Positions 14,278-22,758 of a stretch of DNA of 24,734 nucleotides are shown one piece after another. The stretch spans positions 1 through 24,734 of the forward strand of contig USGG01000026.1 in NCBI GenBank assembly GCA_900554215.1, in the 5' to 3' direction. Position 1 is the first letter of the stretch. Every line of letters starts with the position of its first letter. The stretch comes from an uncultured Megasphaera sp. GTDB taxonomy: Bacteria > Bacillota > Negativicutes > Veillonellales > Megasphaeraceae. A program made the translations under genes and the position numbers. The notes under the pieces were generated by a model, which saw nothing but the letters and a program-made list of their open reading frames with translations, was not told the origin of the DNA and did no database searches.

Positions 14278-15150
14278 TTATTTTGTCATCAAATCCGTCA
14301 GATACTGCCGGAAGGGCTCTCCCAAATCGGGACGGCGCAGGGCATACTCGACCGTCGCCTTTAAAAAGCCCAGCTTATCGCCTACGTCGTAGCGTTTGCC
14401 TTTAAAGCAGTAAGCGTATACGGCTTCGCGCGACGCCATAGTCTGAATCGCGTCGGTCAGCTGGATTTCGCCGCCTTTGCCCGGCTCGGTGCGGGCCAGC
14501 ACTTCAAAGACGTCGGGCGTAATGATGTAACGGCCCAGGACGGCCGTACGGCTCGGCGCTTCTTCGACAGACGGCTTTTCAATCATATTCGTAACCCGCA
14601 GGACATTCTTTCCTTCGACGGAAACGCCGGCTACGATTCCATAGGACGATACTTTCTCCAAGGGCACTTCCTGGCAGCCCAAAATCGTCGCGCCCAAGTC
14701 GTTATAAATGTCAATCATCTGGCGCAGAGCCGGGTTCGTTTCATTGTATACGACGTCGTCGCCGAGAAGGACGGCAAAGGGTTCGTCGTCGATAAAGGAC
14801 CGGGCGCACAAGATAGCGTCGCCTAAGCCGCGCATGTGCTTCTGCCGGATGTAGTGGATGTTGATTTCCGAAATACTGCGGACCATCTTCAGCAGCGACT
14901 CCTGCCCGTGGCTTTCCAAATGCATTTCCAGGCCCGGATTCGTATCGAAATGGTCCTCGATGGCCCGCTTGGCGTGGCCGCTGATGATCAGGATTTCTTC
15001 GATGCCGCTCTGCAGGGCTTCCTCTACAATATATTGAATCGTCGGCTTATCGACGATAGGCAGCATTTCCTTCGGCGTAGCCTTCGTCGCCGGCAAAAAA
15101 CGGGTGCCGAAGCCGGCAGCCGGTATGACAGCCTTGCGAATTTTCTTCAT
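14278..15150 (-). CDS. galU: UTP--glucose-1-phosphate uridylyltransferase GalU
   Basis: GalU makes UDP-glucose from UTP and glucose-1-phosphate in the cytoplasm, feeding synthesis of cell-surface polysaccharide and glycolipid. The 290-residue length is normal. The nucleotide-binding signature GFGTRFLPATK (13-23) and KEMLPIVDKPTIQYIVEEA follow the start; further conserved stretches are GLGDAILCA, LLGDDVVY, EKPS and GGEIQLTDA. AAGGAGGATCTGCT precedes the ATG. It follows the upstream gene by 12 bases, so the two share a transcript that ends at 14230-14260. Confidence 0.96.
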   Translation of the reverse strand: MKKIRKAVIPAAGFGTRFLPATKATPKEMLPIVDKPTIQYIVEEALQSGIEEILIISGHAKRAIEDHFDTNPGLEMHLESHGQESLLKMVRSISEINIHYIRQKHMRGLGDAILCARSFIDDEPFAVLLGDDVVYNETNPALRQMIDIYNDLGATILGCQEVPLEKVSSYGIVAGVSVEGKNVLRVTNMIEKPSVEEAPSRTAVLGRYIITPDVFEVLARTEPGKGGEIQLTDAIQTMASREAVYAYCFKGKRYDVGDKLGFLKATVEYALRRPDLGEPFRQYLTDLMTK

Positions 15151-15162
15151 AGCAGATCCTCC

Positions 15163-17142
15163 TTATTCAAACCAGCGGGACAAATCGAATTCTTCGCCGA
15201 TCTGTTCCTTGATATATCCCTGCGCTAAATACAAGCCTAAAAGCGACAAGGTGGAGATGCGCAGCATCGTGCTGTCCCAAATGTCCCCCAAATCGGCCAG
15301 TACCGGCGAAATATCTTCCATGATATCCAAGGCTTCTTCGCCGCCGAAGCCGGCAGGCCGTTTTTTCGCCAGCCGCAGCAGCTGCGACTGCATGGCCCTG
15401 TCGGAAATGCCGGCCAGGCGGAAGAACCGCGTCGCCATGCTTTCGTCGATCATAGCCAGCTTCACCAGGGGCGAATTGAAGGAACGGACGATATATTCCG
15501 CCGGCATGGGCGTTCCCTTCAGCACCTTGCGCAGTTCCTCTTCCGTAAAGCCGCGGTAGCGGAACAAGAGCGGATATGAATCAGCCAGGATTTCAGCAAA
15601 GTGCGTTTCCTTGCCTTCAAAGGCCGTGCAGTGGAGATAATCGAGCTGCTGGTAATAAGGCCGTTCCGTCGGGAATCCGTCGAGGAAGGGCAGTACATAC
15701 TTGTCGATGTACTGGCCGAAGGTTTCGGCGTCGACGTTATGGGAATTGCGCGAATACAGGAACAGCAGCAGGACAGACAGTATCTTATAGTGGTTATCCG
15801 ACAAGTAGGGCATGATTTTCAGCGCGTCGACGGCGACGAGATGGCGCGTCGAAACGGGCGAGCCCTGCACGATATCGGCAAAGGCCTGCAATGCCATCGC
15901 CGCGACGTAATCCTTCGGATGGGCCACGTAGGCCTTTTGCACGTTCTGCAGCGCTTCCTGGGCCAGCAGCGACGACAGGGCTTTCTTTCGTTCGCCGTCG
16001 GAGCGGCAGCCGATGCGGCGGAAGGCCGCCGCCGTAATCGAAGCGGCCTGCGCTTTCATATCCTCGGTCACCATGCCGAATTGACGCAGGAAATGAGCCG
16101 TGCACTGGGACATAAAGGGCGAATCGGCTTCGGGAGCCGCTTCCCAAATAGACGGCCGGCCGGCCATTGGCGCAGCCTTCGCCGCCGAGCGGGACAGGTC
16201 GTTGTCCCAGGGGCTCTTCTGCTGCTTCGTCTCGTTGCCGGCGTCAGTATGCGTATGCTGCCGTACCGGCGGCATGACGGCCGTTTCATCTCTTGCAGGG
16301 GCCGCGCCGGTCTGACGCATAGCATCGGACAAGCGGCCTGCGTCGAACATAACCGTTTCGTCTGCCGCAGCAGCCGTTTCCTCCTGTTTTCTGCGCAGCG
16401 CCGCCGGACTGATGACCTGCGTTTCGTCGGAGACGCCCTTAGCGGCGGCCTTCGCCGTTTCAGCCATGACTTCCTGTTCGATGCGGCGTCCCGGCCGCGC
16501 CGCGGCTTCACCCTGCGATTTCGCCGCTAAATCGGCGGCTACGACGGCGGCCATATCGGCCAGGGCGGCATTAGGAGCTTCTTCGCCGTCCCGTTCTCCG
16601 TCAGGCCGTTCGGCGGCGTTGGCACTCCGCAAGGTTTCAGCCATGTCTTTCTTCTTGGCTTCTTCTTCCTTCGCCTTGTGAGCCGCAGCCTCTTCTTTAT
16701 CGATTTTATCCATAGCTTCTAATATTTCTTCGCGCGACAATACCTGCGTCGCGTCGAGATGTTCCTGCTTCTTAGCCGGACGATGCGGTTCTTCGTATAC
16801 GATTTTGCCGTCGCGGCGCACGGCTTCTCCTTTCGTCGTCACGAAAGCCGTCTCGTCGGGATTTTCCTGACGCTCCCGCACGGTTACGTTAGAAATGCGA
16901 GGAATGGGCGCCGTATCCTCCCTGACGGGCTGCTGCGGCTGAGCCGAGCGTCTTTTTTCCGCCTCGTCGTACCCGAGGGACGACTTGCCCTGACCAGGCC
17001 GTTCGGACGCGGCTCGGCCGTGGCGGTTCTTTCCTTTTTTCTCTTCCTTCTCCGAGCTGCCGCCGGAAAATAAAATATAGCATACTACAAAAAAGACAAC
17101 TGCAATGCCAGCTACAATAGCATATGGTAACAAATTCGCCAT
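15163..17142 (-). CDS. Membrane-anchored protein with a repeated DETxV-type threonine motif and a helical C-terminal domain
   Basis: A 659-residue protein not assigned to a family here. One membrane segment (residues 5-25) is followed by a long charged, low-complexity region (30-335), then a mainly helical domain (340-659) with possible HEAT/TPR-like pairs and ending DLSRWFE. In the disordered part six short motifs recur: EDTAPI (T77), DETAFV (T98), DATQVL (T132), DETQVI (T241), DETVMF (T263) and DETAVM (T287). Acidic residues before Thr and a hydrophobic residue two or three after resemble phospho-Thr sites read by FHA domains. The start is ATG 17142 after GAGGAGAGG; an in-frame ATG ten codons earlier lacks support. 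It lies 12 bases before galU, hinting at cell-envelope work. Confidence 0.8.
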   Translation of the reverse strand: MANLLPYAIVAGIAVVFFVVCYILFSGGSSEKEEKKGKNRHGRAASERPGQGKSSLGYDEAEKRRSAQPQQPVREDTAPIPRISNVTVRERQENPDETAFVTTKGEAVRRDGKIVYEEPHRPAKKQEHLDATQVLSREEILEAMDKIDKEEAAAHKAKEEEAKKKDMAETLRSANAAERPDGERDGEEAPNAALADMAAVVAADLAAKSQGEAAARPGRRIEQEVMAETAKAAAKGVSDETQVISPAALRRKQEETAAAADETVMFDAGRLSDAMRQTGAAPARDETAVMPPVRQHTHTDAGNETKQQKSPWDNDLSRSAAKAAPMAGRPSIWEAAPEADSPFMSQCTAHFLRQFGMVTEDMKAQAASITAAAFRRIGCRSDGERKKALSSLLAQEALQNVQKAYVAHPKDYVAAMALQAFADIVQGSPVSTRHLVAVDALKIMPYLSDNHYKILSVLLLFLYSRNSHNVDAETFGQYIDKYVLPFLDGFPTERPYYQQLDYLHCTAFEGKETHFAEILADSYPLLFRYRGFTEEELRKVLKGTPMPAEYIVRSFNSPLVKLAMIDESMATRFFRLAGISDRAMQSQLLRLAKKRPAGFGGEEALDIMEDISPVLADLGDIWDSTMLRISTLSLLGLYLAQGYIKEQIGEEFDLSRWFE

Positions 17143-17260
17143 ATCAACCTCTCCTCTATCTTTCTCTATCAAATATCTTTCCCTATTGTATCATACTGCA
17201 CCTATTTTAGCACTAGCCTATTTAGGATGAAGCACTATGAATTTAGGAAGCCTTCGCCGT

Positions 17261-17289
17261 TGGACAAAGACCGTCGGGAACGGTATACT
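17261..17289 (+). promoter_or_regulatory. Probable promoter of the HAD phosphatase gene
   Basis: TGGACA (17261-17266, 5/6) and TATACT (17284-17289, 5/6) are 17 bases apart. The octamer GGTATACT is repeated at 17282-17289 and 17293-17300, giving a second possible -10. Confidence 0.55.
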
Positions 17290-17321
17290 ATGGGTATACT
17301 GCGCAAAGGAGGCGGGCCGTT

Positions 17322-17993
17322 ATGCCCCATGAAATAAAACATTCTTACAAAGCAATCATCTTCGATATGGACGGCACGGTTCTCGATACGTTGTCCGAGC
17401 TGACTCATAGTTTAAATCATATATTCAGGCTCCACCAGCTGCCGGAGCTCCCTCCTCAGAAGGTGCGCCTCTGCCTGGGCTACGGCTATACGGGATTGAT
17501 CGAGCGGGCCGCTCCGTCCGTGCCGACCGACGAGCAGGCCCTTTTAGCTGAAGAGTTCAAGCAATATTACAGCGCCCACTGCCAAGGCAATACACGTCCC
17601 TACGACGGCGTCGCAGACATGCTGACGGCGCTGCGGAACGGCGGATACAAGACAGCCATCGTTTCCAACAAAGGACAGGGCGCCGTATCGCTCCTCCACG
17701 ACGAATTCTTCCGCCGCCTCGTCGATTTCTCCATAGGCGAATCACCGCAATACCGCAAAAAGCCTGCGCCGGACATGATAGAACAAGCCCTGCACCTCTT
17801 AAACTGCCGGCCCGAACAAGCCGTCTACGTCGGCGATTCGGAAGTAGACAAGGAAACGGCGGACAACGCCGGCCTGACGTCAGTCCTCGTTACCTGGGGC
17901 TTTCGGGACACGTCCTTTTTAGAAAGCCTTCATCCCGATTACCTCGTCCATTCCTGCCAAAAGCTGACTGAACTCTTTCTCCCCAACGCATAA
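17322..17993 (+). CDS. HAD family hydrolase, phosphoglycolate phosphatase-like
   Basis: A 223-residue cytoplasmic HAD phosphatase of the Gph/PpaX group. All four motifs are present: nucleophile D15 and acid/base D17 in FDMDGTVLDT, S115 in IVSNKG, K147 in RKKPAP, and D172/D176 in YVGDSEVD. The helical cap between motifs I and II (about 20-95) gives the subfamily I architecture. Substrate could be 2-phosphoglycolate, pyrophosphate or another small phosphate ester and cannot be told from sequence. AAAGGAGG precedes the ATG. A single plus-strand gene, divergent from the gene at 15163 and closed by a bidirectional terminator. Confidence 0.88.
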   Translation: MPHEIKHSYKAIIFDMDGTVLDTLSELTHSLNHIFRLHQLPELPPQKVRLCLGYGYTGLIERAAPSVPTDEQALLAEEFKQYYSAHCQGNTRPYDGVADMLTALRNGGYKTAIVSNKGQGAVSLLHDEFFRRLVDFSIGESPQYRKKPAPDMIEQALHLLNCRPEQAVYVGDSEVDKETADNAGLTSVLVTWGFRDTSFLESLHPDYLVHSCQKLTELFLPNA

Positions 17994-17994
17994 A

Positions 17995-18044
17995 AACCGA
18001 CCCTTTGACGTTAGACCTGAAACTCTGACGTTGAAGGGTCGGTT
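17995..18044. terminator. Bidirectional terminator between the HAD gene and the SLH operon
   Basis: A perfect 11-base stem, AACCGACCCTT (17995-18005) with AAGGGTCGGTT (18034-18044), and a 28-base loop. T-rich DNA lies on both sides (CATTTTATTTC on plus, TTTTTATG on minus). The loop contains the heptamer TGACGTT twice in direct orientation. Confidence 0.82.
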
Positions 18045-18059
18045 CATTTTATTTCTTTT

Positions 18060-19247
18060 TTAATTCATTACATCGTTTTCCACGTAAGCGATAGCGTTGG
18101 ACGTCGCCTGGTCTACGAGGGGCGAATAGCTGATATTGTCGTGACGGCGGCCGCGGCGGTCCACGTCGTAGCCTTCGCCGTCATCGCTGCGATTTTCCTG
18201 CACATGGACAGCCTTTCCCGGAGCAGCCAGGGTTTCAATGCGGATAACACCTGCGCCCACCCGTTCGGTCAACGCCTTGAGGGTCTGCTCGCTCACCGGG
18301 CGGCGGACCGTGATGACGACCTGCTCGTTGACGTAATCAGGAATGGAGCCGACGTAGATCTGTACGCCTTCCGTCCGCACGATCGTATTAACGGCGCTAT
18401 TCAGAATGCGGTCGTAGTCGCTCCGGCTCAAGCGAACGCGGCGAATAGACACGGCGTCGGCGCGGGTTACTTCATGTTCAATGCGATCCTTCAAATACCG
18501 GCCCGGGCTGCCTTTTATACCTAACACGAGGGTATTGCCTTCCCAGTACATCGTCCCGTACCGGAAATAAGCCACAGCCGAGCCGTATTCGGCATTGAGG
18601 CATTTCATGACCTGCATTTCCACCTGCACGTGGGATACGTAGTCTTCGTCCGAATGGAGCAGGCGGTATATGACCTCGGCTGCTTCCATGCGGGTAATGC
18701 CGTCTTTCGGGCGGAAGCGGTTATCTTCCGGCACCATGATATTCTTGCTGTGCAGCACCTGAACGGCCGTCAGCTCAGCCGGCGATACGTCGCTTTCATC
18801 GGCGTATGCTTCTACCTCACCGTCGGCGTCCGCCAGGCGGCAGTACTGCAGATACCGATACAGGACGCCGGCAAATTCTTCCCGCGTCACTTCTTTATCC
18901 GGCTGGAACGAACCGTCTTCATAGCCCGTCAAAATGCCCTGGGCCGCTACGGCCGCCATGGCGTCGGCAGCCCGTCCCGGCTGGACGTCCTTAAACTCCG
19001 GATTCGCTAACGGCATATTGGCGGCAGCATTGTAAATGAGCTGGGCCAAATCGCCGCGAGTCAACACGGTATTCGGATAAAACTGATCGCCCGTTACGAA
19101 TGTCAGGCACTGCGTATCGTACAAGTAGTCGACGGCAGCCCGCTGGGGCAATGCGTTCAAGTCCGTATACGGCGCTTCTGCCGAAGCAGCGCCTGCGGAT
19201 AGTATAGCAGCGGCGCCTAAAACCGCCGCCAAGGCTCTATATTTCAT
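18060..19247 (-). CDS. Exported SLH-domain protein (second of a tandem pair)
   Basis: A 395-residue exported protein: signal peptide (1-23, cut near ASA-EA), then three SLH modules (about 27-75, 85-133, 147-196) with the usual end motif (LTRGDL, VTREEF, ITRMEA). SLH modules bind modified peptidoglycan or wall polymer; in Negativicutes they tether the outer membrane. Residues 205-345 form a domain shared with the gene upstream (YWEGNTLVLGIK, then YVNEQVVITVRRPVSEQTL). A charged tail follows, with DDGEGYDVDRRGRRHD. AAAGGAG precedes the ATG. It lies 26 bases after its paralogue, in one operon. No beta-barrel is present, so it is not an OmpM-type porin. Confidence 0.9.
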   Translation of the reverse strand: MKYRALAAVLGAAAILSAGAASAEAPYTDLNALPQRAAVDYLYDTQCLTFVTGDQFYPNTVLTRGDLAQLIYNAAANMPLANPEFKDVQPGRAADAMAAVAAQGILTGYEDGSFQPDKEVTREEFAGVLYRYLQYCRLADADGEVEAYADESDVSPAELTAVQVLHSKNIMVPEDNRFRPKDGITRMEAAEVIYRLLHSDEDYVSHVQVEMQVMKCLNAEYGSAVAYFRYGTMYWEGNTLVLGIKGSPGRYLKDRIEHEVTRADAVSIRRVRLSRSDYDRILNSAVNTIVRTEGVQIYVGSIPDYVNEQVVITVRRPVSEQTLKALTERVGAGVIRIETLAAPGKAVHVQENRSDDGEGYDVDRRGRRHDNISYSPLVDQATSNAIAYVENDVMN

Positions 19248-19273
19248 GCAAACGTCTCCTTTTGCGACAATAT

Positions 19274-20329
19274 TTACTGAACTACGATGCGCAGCGCGCC
19301 GCCGAGGGCGTCGTCCAGGTTAGCCCGCGTTTCTTCCGAAATGTTCTGTACAGTGAGGACGACTTTTTCATTGAGATAATCGACGTCGGTCTTGACAACG
19401 GCATCCGTAGCTTCCGTAGCTCTGTATACTTCTTCGGCTTTGGACATCATCTTCTTATAGTCGTCATAGCTGTATTTAGCCGTCTGTACGTATACGACGT
19501 TTTTCGGTATGGTCTTATCCGCCGCCAGGACGCTTTCCAGTTCGTCCTTATTCTTCTGCGTCTTCACGCCGATGTGGAGCGTATCGCCCTGCCAGTACAT
19601 AATGCCGTCGCCGGCAAATTTCTTAATCGAACCGTAGGCTTCTGTAATATCTTTAAATACTTTCGTTTCCAGGGACGCTTCCTCCGGCGTTGCTTCCGGC
19701 GCCGCCGCCTGGGCCGAATCGGCAGTCATGACGATGCGGTACAATACGTTGACCGCTTCGCCGCGAGTGACGTATTCCCTCGGATTGAAGATGTTGTTGG
19801 AGCCCGTCATGTAGCCTGCCGCCCCCATCGCGTTGACGGCTTCCTTAGCCCACGGAGAAATCTTGGCTTCGTCGGCGAAGGGGACGGTCTGCTCGCCCGT
19901 CGTCGCCATGCCTTTATAGCTCATGTAATTGTAGGCGATAACGGCGAACTCTTCCCGCGTGATTTTCTGAGTCGGCCGGAAGGTGCCGTTGCTGTAGCCG
20001 CTCATGATCTGCTTATCGACAAGAGAAGAAATGGCCCGTTCAGACCAGCGGCCTTTGACGTCCTTAAAATCCGTCGTCACTGCCGCCGAATCTTCGCCGA
20101 TCATGTTGTTGATAATCGCTGCGATGCCTTCGCGGGTAATGTCCTCGTTGGGACGGAATTTTCCGTCCGTGCCGCTGACGTAATGGCGGTCATAGAAATA
20201 TTGTACGGCAGCTTTTCCCCAGTAATTGTCGATGTCCGTCAGCTGCGACGCATTATTCGCCGCAAAAGCGGCCGTGCTGAGGCCTGCAGCCAGGGCGGCG
20301 GTTATAAAAACTTTCGCATATCTTTTCAT
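19274..20329 (-). CDS. Exported SLH-domain protein (first of a tandem pair)
   Basis: A 351-residue paralogue of the next gene. Signal peptide 1-23 (cut near AFA-AN), three SLH modules (about 30-77, 88-136, 150-199; ITREGI, ITREEF, VTRGEA), a short Ala/Glu linker, then the shared C-terminal domain (about 225-351): IMYWQGDTLHIGVKTQ, YSYDDYKKMMSK, YLNEKVVLTVQNISEETR and a final GGALRIVVQ. The C-terminal pattern recalls alpha-lytic/streptogrisin-type protease pro-domains, but no protease follows. AGGAGAG precedes the ATG. No clear promoter was found upstream; an imperfect palindrome lies in its leader. Confidence 0.9.
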   Translation of the reverse strand: MKRYAKVFITAALAAGLSTAAFAANNASQLTDIDNYWGKAAVQYFYDRHYVSGTDGKFRPNEDITREGIAAIINNMIGEDSAAVTTDFKDVKGRWSERAISSLVDKQIMSGYSNGTFRPTQKITREEFAVIAYNYMSYKGMATTGEQTVPFADEAKISPWAKEAVNAMGAAGYMTGSNNIFNPREYVTRGEAVNVLYRIVMTADSAQAAAPEATPEEASLETKVFKDITEAYGSIKKFAGDGIMYWQGDTLHIGVKTQKNKDELESVLAADKTIPKNVVYVQTAKYSYDDYKKMMSKAEEVYRATEATDAVVKTDVDYLNEKVVLTVQNISEETRANLDDALGGALRIVVQ

Positions 20330-20441
20330 CGTGCATCTCTCCTGTCACTATATAATTCACAGCATCGCTGTATACGTTATTCTCATATCTTTTTTATTTT
20401 ATCACACTCAAAACGAATAGGGAATAGGCCTCCTTGGCCAA

Positions 20442-21422
20442 TCAGTATTCCCGGAACGCTCCTTCGATCTCATGGATATTCCTCGTTTTGAGCAGTGCCA
20501 GCTGCAGCAGGATCTTCGCCTTCTGCGGCGTCAGCGTATCGGCGCAGATCGTACCCTTGTATTCGGCGACGGGCGTAACGGCTCCGCCCAGGGTCCGGCT
20601 GGCCCGCACGACGACGAGGCCTTCTTTCATTGCCTTTTGCAGGGACTGCCATACGGCTCCGGGCATGCGGCCGTGGCCAAAGCCGGCCAGCACGAGACCG
20701 CAGACGCCCTGCGGGATGAGGGACTCTATCCAGCGGTCCATGCCGACATAGGCATAGGCGACGGCGACAGACGGCAGGACTGTGCAGCCGCAGCAGGACA
20801 AGCCGGACTCATAAGTATGACGGCGCAGCGGAGCCTGATAAAACACAGGCCGTCCGTCCTGCATCAGCCCTATATAGCCGAGCTGGCGGCTTTTAAAGGT
20901 GTCGACGTGAGTCGTGTCGGTCTTTTCTACAAACCGGGAGCTGCAAATCGTTCCGTTCATGACGATGACGACGCCGTAACGGCCCGTTTCGGCCTGGGCC
21001 GCGGCCTGCACGGCTTCCAGCAGATTTAAGGGGCCGTCGGCGCTGATAGCCGTCGCCGGACGCATGGAACCGACGAAAACGACGGGCTTTTCCGTGTGGA
21101 CGGCCAGATTCAGAAAATACGCCGTTTCTTCCATCGTATCGGTGCCGTGGGTAACGACGACGCCGTCTACGTCGTCCCTGCCGACCAGCTCCTGCACTCG
21201 GGCGGCCAAGGCCAGCCACAGCCCTTCACTCATGTCAGAGCTGTCTATGCTGCAGAATTGCTCGCCTCGAATCCGGGCGTACTGATGAACGGCCGGCACA
21301 GCCTGCAGCACCTCGTCTATCGTCGCCGCGCCGGCAGTATATCCCGTCAAATCCTCTTCCGATGCCGCTCTTCCGGCAATAGTCCCGCCGCAAGCTACGA
21401 TGTATATATTAGGCAAAACCAT
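20442..21422 (-). CDS. L-asparaginase (type I/II family)
   Basis: A 326-residue asparaginase converting asparagine to aspartate and ammonia. Both catalytic threonine regions are present: T14 in ACGGTIAG and T93-D94 in VVTHGTDTMEET, with the conserved GSMRPATAISADGPLNL segment and the lysine K166 region (VEKTDTTHVDTFKS). There is no signal peptide, so it should be cytoplasmic. The start at 21422 is the second of two overlapping ATGs; GGAGG lies 9 bases before, and the first ATG gives only a five-codon frame. It lies only 30 bases after a terminator, too little room for a full promoter, so it may be read through from the upstream operon. Confidence 0.93.
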   Translation of the reverse strand: MVLPNIYIVACGGTIAGRAASEEDLTGYTAGAATIDEVLQAVPAVHQYARIRGEQFCSIDSSDMSEGLWLALAARVQELVGRDDVDGVVVTHGTDTMEETAYFLNLAVHTEKPVVFVGSMRPATAISADGPLNLLEAVQAAAQAETGRYGVVIVMNGTICSSRFVEKTDTTHVDTFKSRQLGYIGLMQDGRPVFYQAPLRRHTYESGLSCCGCTVLPSVAVAYAYVGMDRWIESLIPQGVCGLVLAGFGHGRMPGAVWQSLQKAMKEGLVVVRASRTLGGAVTPVAEYKGTICADTLTPQKAKILLQLALLKTRNIHEIEGAFREY

Positions 21423-21451
21423 ACATGATTTCCTCCAATCGTCTTTATATG

Positions 21452-21488
21452 AAAAAAGACCGGCATCGCACAGACGCCCAGCCTTTTT
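21452..21488 (-). terminator. Terminator after the alpha/beta hydrolase gene
   Basis: Minus-strand stem AAAAAGGCTGGGCGTC with GATGCCGGTCTTTTTT, about 16 bases with G-U pairs and two mismatches, loop TGTGC, followed by T's. It begins some 30 bases after the stop at 21518 and directly before the asparaginase ribosome site. Confidence 0.75.
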
Positions 21489-21517
21489 CCCTTATTCATT
21501 TTATTTCTTCAAGCCGG

Positions 21518-22261
21518 CTATTTTACCGGAATAGCCAAAGCTTCATCCAACCATTGTACGGCGTCACCCATCATATTCGTCGTCACGAAATGCCCCAGGC
21601 CATCGTACGTCCCGTATCGGCTGATAACCTGGCTGTCTTTCGCCAGCTTTTCCATATACAGCTCCTGGGCCTTATTGTTGACGACGTCGTCGGCACCGCC
21701 GTTGAGCGCTAGGATAGAGCGGCCGGCCAGCTTATGCGTATAGGCGTAGGGATCCATGGCCTGAATCTGCATCGCCAACACGCGGTAGCTTCTCGGCTTT
21801 TCGATGTGGAGCGCCGCCCGGAACCGGCGGTCCGATTCATCCCACCAGCCGGAACCGTTCAGGGCTACGGCCGTACGGAATTCGGTATAATGGGTCATGA
21901 CGCCCAAGGCCGTAAAGGCCCCCATAGAATGGCCCATGACGGCGCAGGGCACGTGCCGCCGCCACTTGCGTATGTACTTGATAATCGACGGCGCTTCGCG
22001 GAGGTTTTGAAAAATCGTCTGCCAAAATTCACCGTACGCCGCAGGGCTGTTGTAGTCGATGGGGCCGCGCTCGCCGTGGTTTACGGCTTCGGGAATGAGC
22101 ACGTCGTATCCGTAAGCTGCCAGCAGATGGCCGCGGACGGATTGATATTCCTTCTGCGACGTCCAGCCGTGATAAAACAGCACGACGCCCTTCGGCATAT
22201 CGCCGCAGGTAATCTGCAGGGCCGGAATGCCGTCTATGTTAATTCGAGTTTCTCGTATCAT
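21518..22261 (-). CDS. Alpha/beta hydrolase (prolyl oligopeptidase-like esterase family)
   Basis: A 247-residue alpha/beta hydrolase without signal peptide. The nucleophile elbow is GHSMGA with S112; the acid is probably D191 or D192 in NGGADDVV; the histidine is H224 in DGLGHFVT. An oxyanion stretch, LFYHGWTSQKEY, follows strand 3. This is the layout of small cytoplasmic esterases such as YitV/YuxL-type proteins. The natural substrate is unknown. Ribosome site AGGATAGG precedes the ATG. It lies 41 bases after the small membrane protein gene, probably the last gene of the nfeD-floA transcript. Confidence 0.88.
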   Translation of the reverse strand: MIRETRINIDGIPALQITCGDMPKGVVLFYHGWTSQKEYQSVRGHLLAAYGYDVLIPEAVNHGERGPIDYNSPAAYGEFWQTIFQNLREAPSIIKYIRKWRRHVPCAVMGHSMGAFTALGVMTHYTEFRTAVALNGSGWWDESDRRFRAALHIEKPRSYRVLAMQIQAMDPYAYTHKLAGRSILALNGGADDVVNNKAQELYMEKLAKDSQVISRYGTYDGLGHFVTTNMMGDAVQWLDEALAIPVK

Positions 22262-22302
22262 ATCCTATCCTCACTTTGTCTCATTATGTCCGATGGAGGG
22301 CC

Positions 22303-22746
22303 TTAGCGCCGGTTGCGGCGGCGGGCCAAGGGCGGCTGCAGCAGCTCTTCCCATACGAGGCCGGCGTAAAGATCCCGTGCTTCAGGCGTCAGGCCGCTCC
22401 ACGGTTCTGTTTTTGTCTTGGCCAGCCGGACCGGCGCGGCCGATTTGGGCTGAGGCGGCAACGACGCGGCGTATGCCGCCAGCTGTGCCGCAGCGGCAGG
22501 AACAGCAGCGGCTGGTTCTTCTGCCGGCGCCTTGACCTTTCGCGACCGTATAGGAACGCGGCGCGGCGCCGTCCTAGCCGGCTCCGGTTCGTTCTTAGCC
22601 GGCGCAGGCGGCTGCGGTGTCTCTGCCGGCGGGGTCTGACGCTTCGGATAGCGCCGCTTTTTACGCATGGCGTCGGGCAGAGAAAGCAGGATAATCATAA
22701 GAATGGGTATGACGTAATTTAAGAGGCTGCCGTCGAATATATCCAT
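22303..22746 (-). CDS. Small Pro/Ala-rich membrane protein of unknown function
   Basis: A 147-residue protein: membrane segment at residues 8-24, a basic stretch (MRKKRRYPKR), a Pro/Ala/Glu-rich linker of about 75 residues that is likely disordered, and a C-terminal short motif, WSGLTPEARDLYAGLVWEEL, which ends in a basic tail. The motif looks like a conserved docking helix at the end of a flexible arm. The gene starts 12 bases after floA and has a modest GCAGGTG ribosome site, so it is co-transcribed with floA and nfeD and may act at the same membrane domains. No function is known to me. Confidence 0.8.
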   Translation of the reverse strand: MDIFDGSLLNYVIPILMIILLSLPDAMRKKRRYPKRQTPPAETPQPPAPAKNEPEPARTAPRRVPIRSRKVKAPAEEPAAAVPAAAAQLAAYAASLPPQPKSAAPVRLAKTKTEPWSGLTPEARDLYAGLVWEELLQPPLARRRNRR

Positions 22747-22758
22747 GGTATCACCTGC

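Noticed and set aside
15600..17080. Low-complexity charged region as a possible repeat array or CRISPR-like element
   Set aside because: Repetition is at the level of short protein motifs and Ala/Glu-rich codons; the DNA has no regular repeat-spacer pattern.
20421..20451. Hairpin GGAATA...GGCC/GGCC...TATTCC as a terminator of the asparaginase gene
   Set aside because: It overlaps the stop codon, has a 6-base one-sided bulge and no T-run follows, so it is not a convincing terminator.
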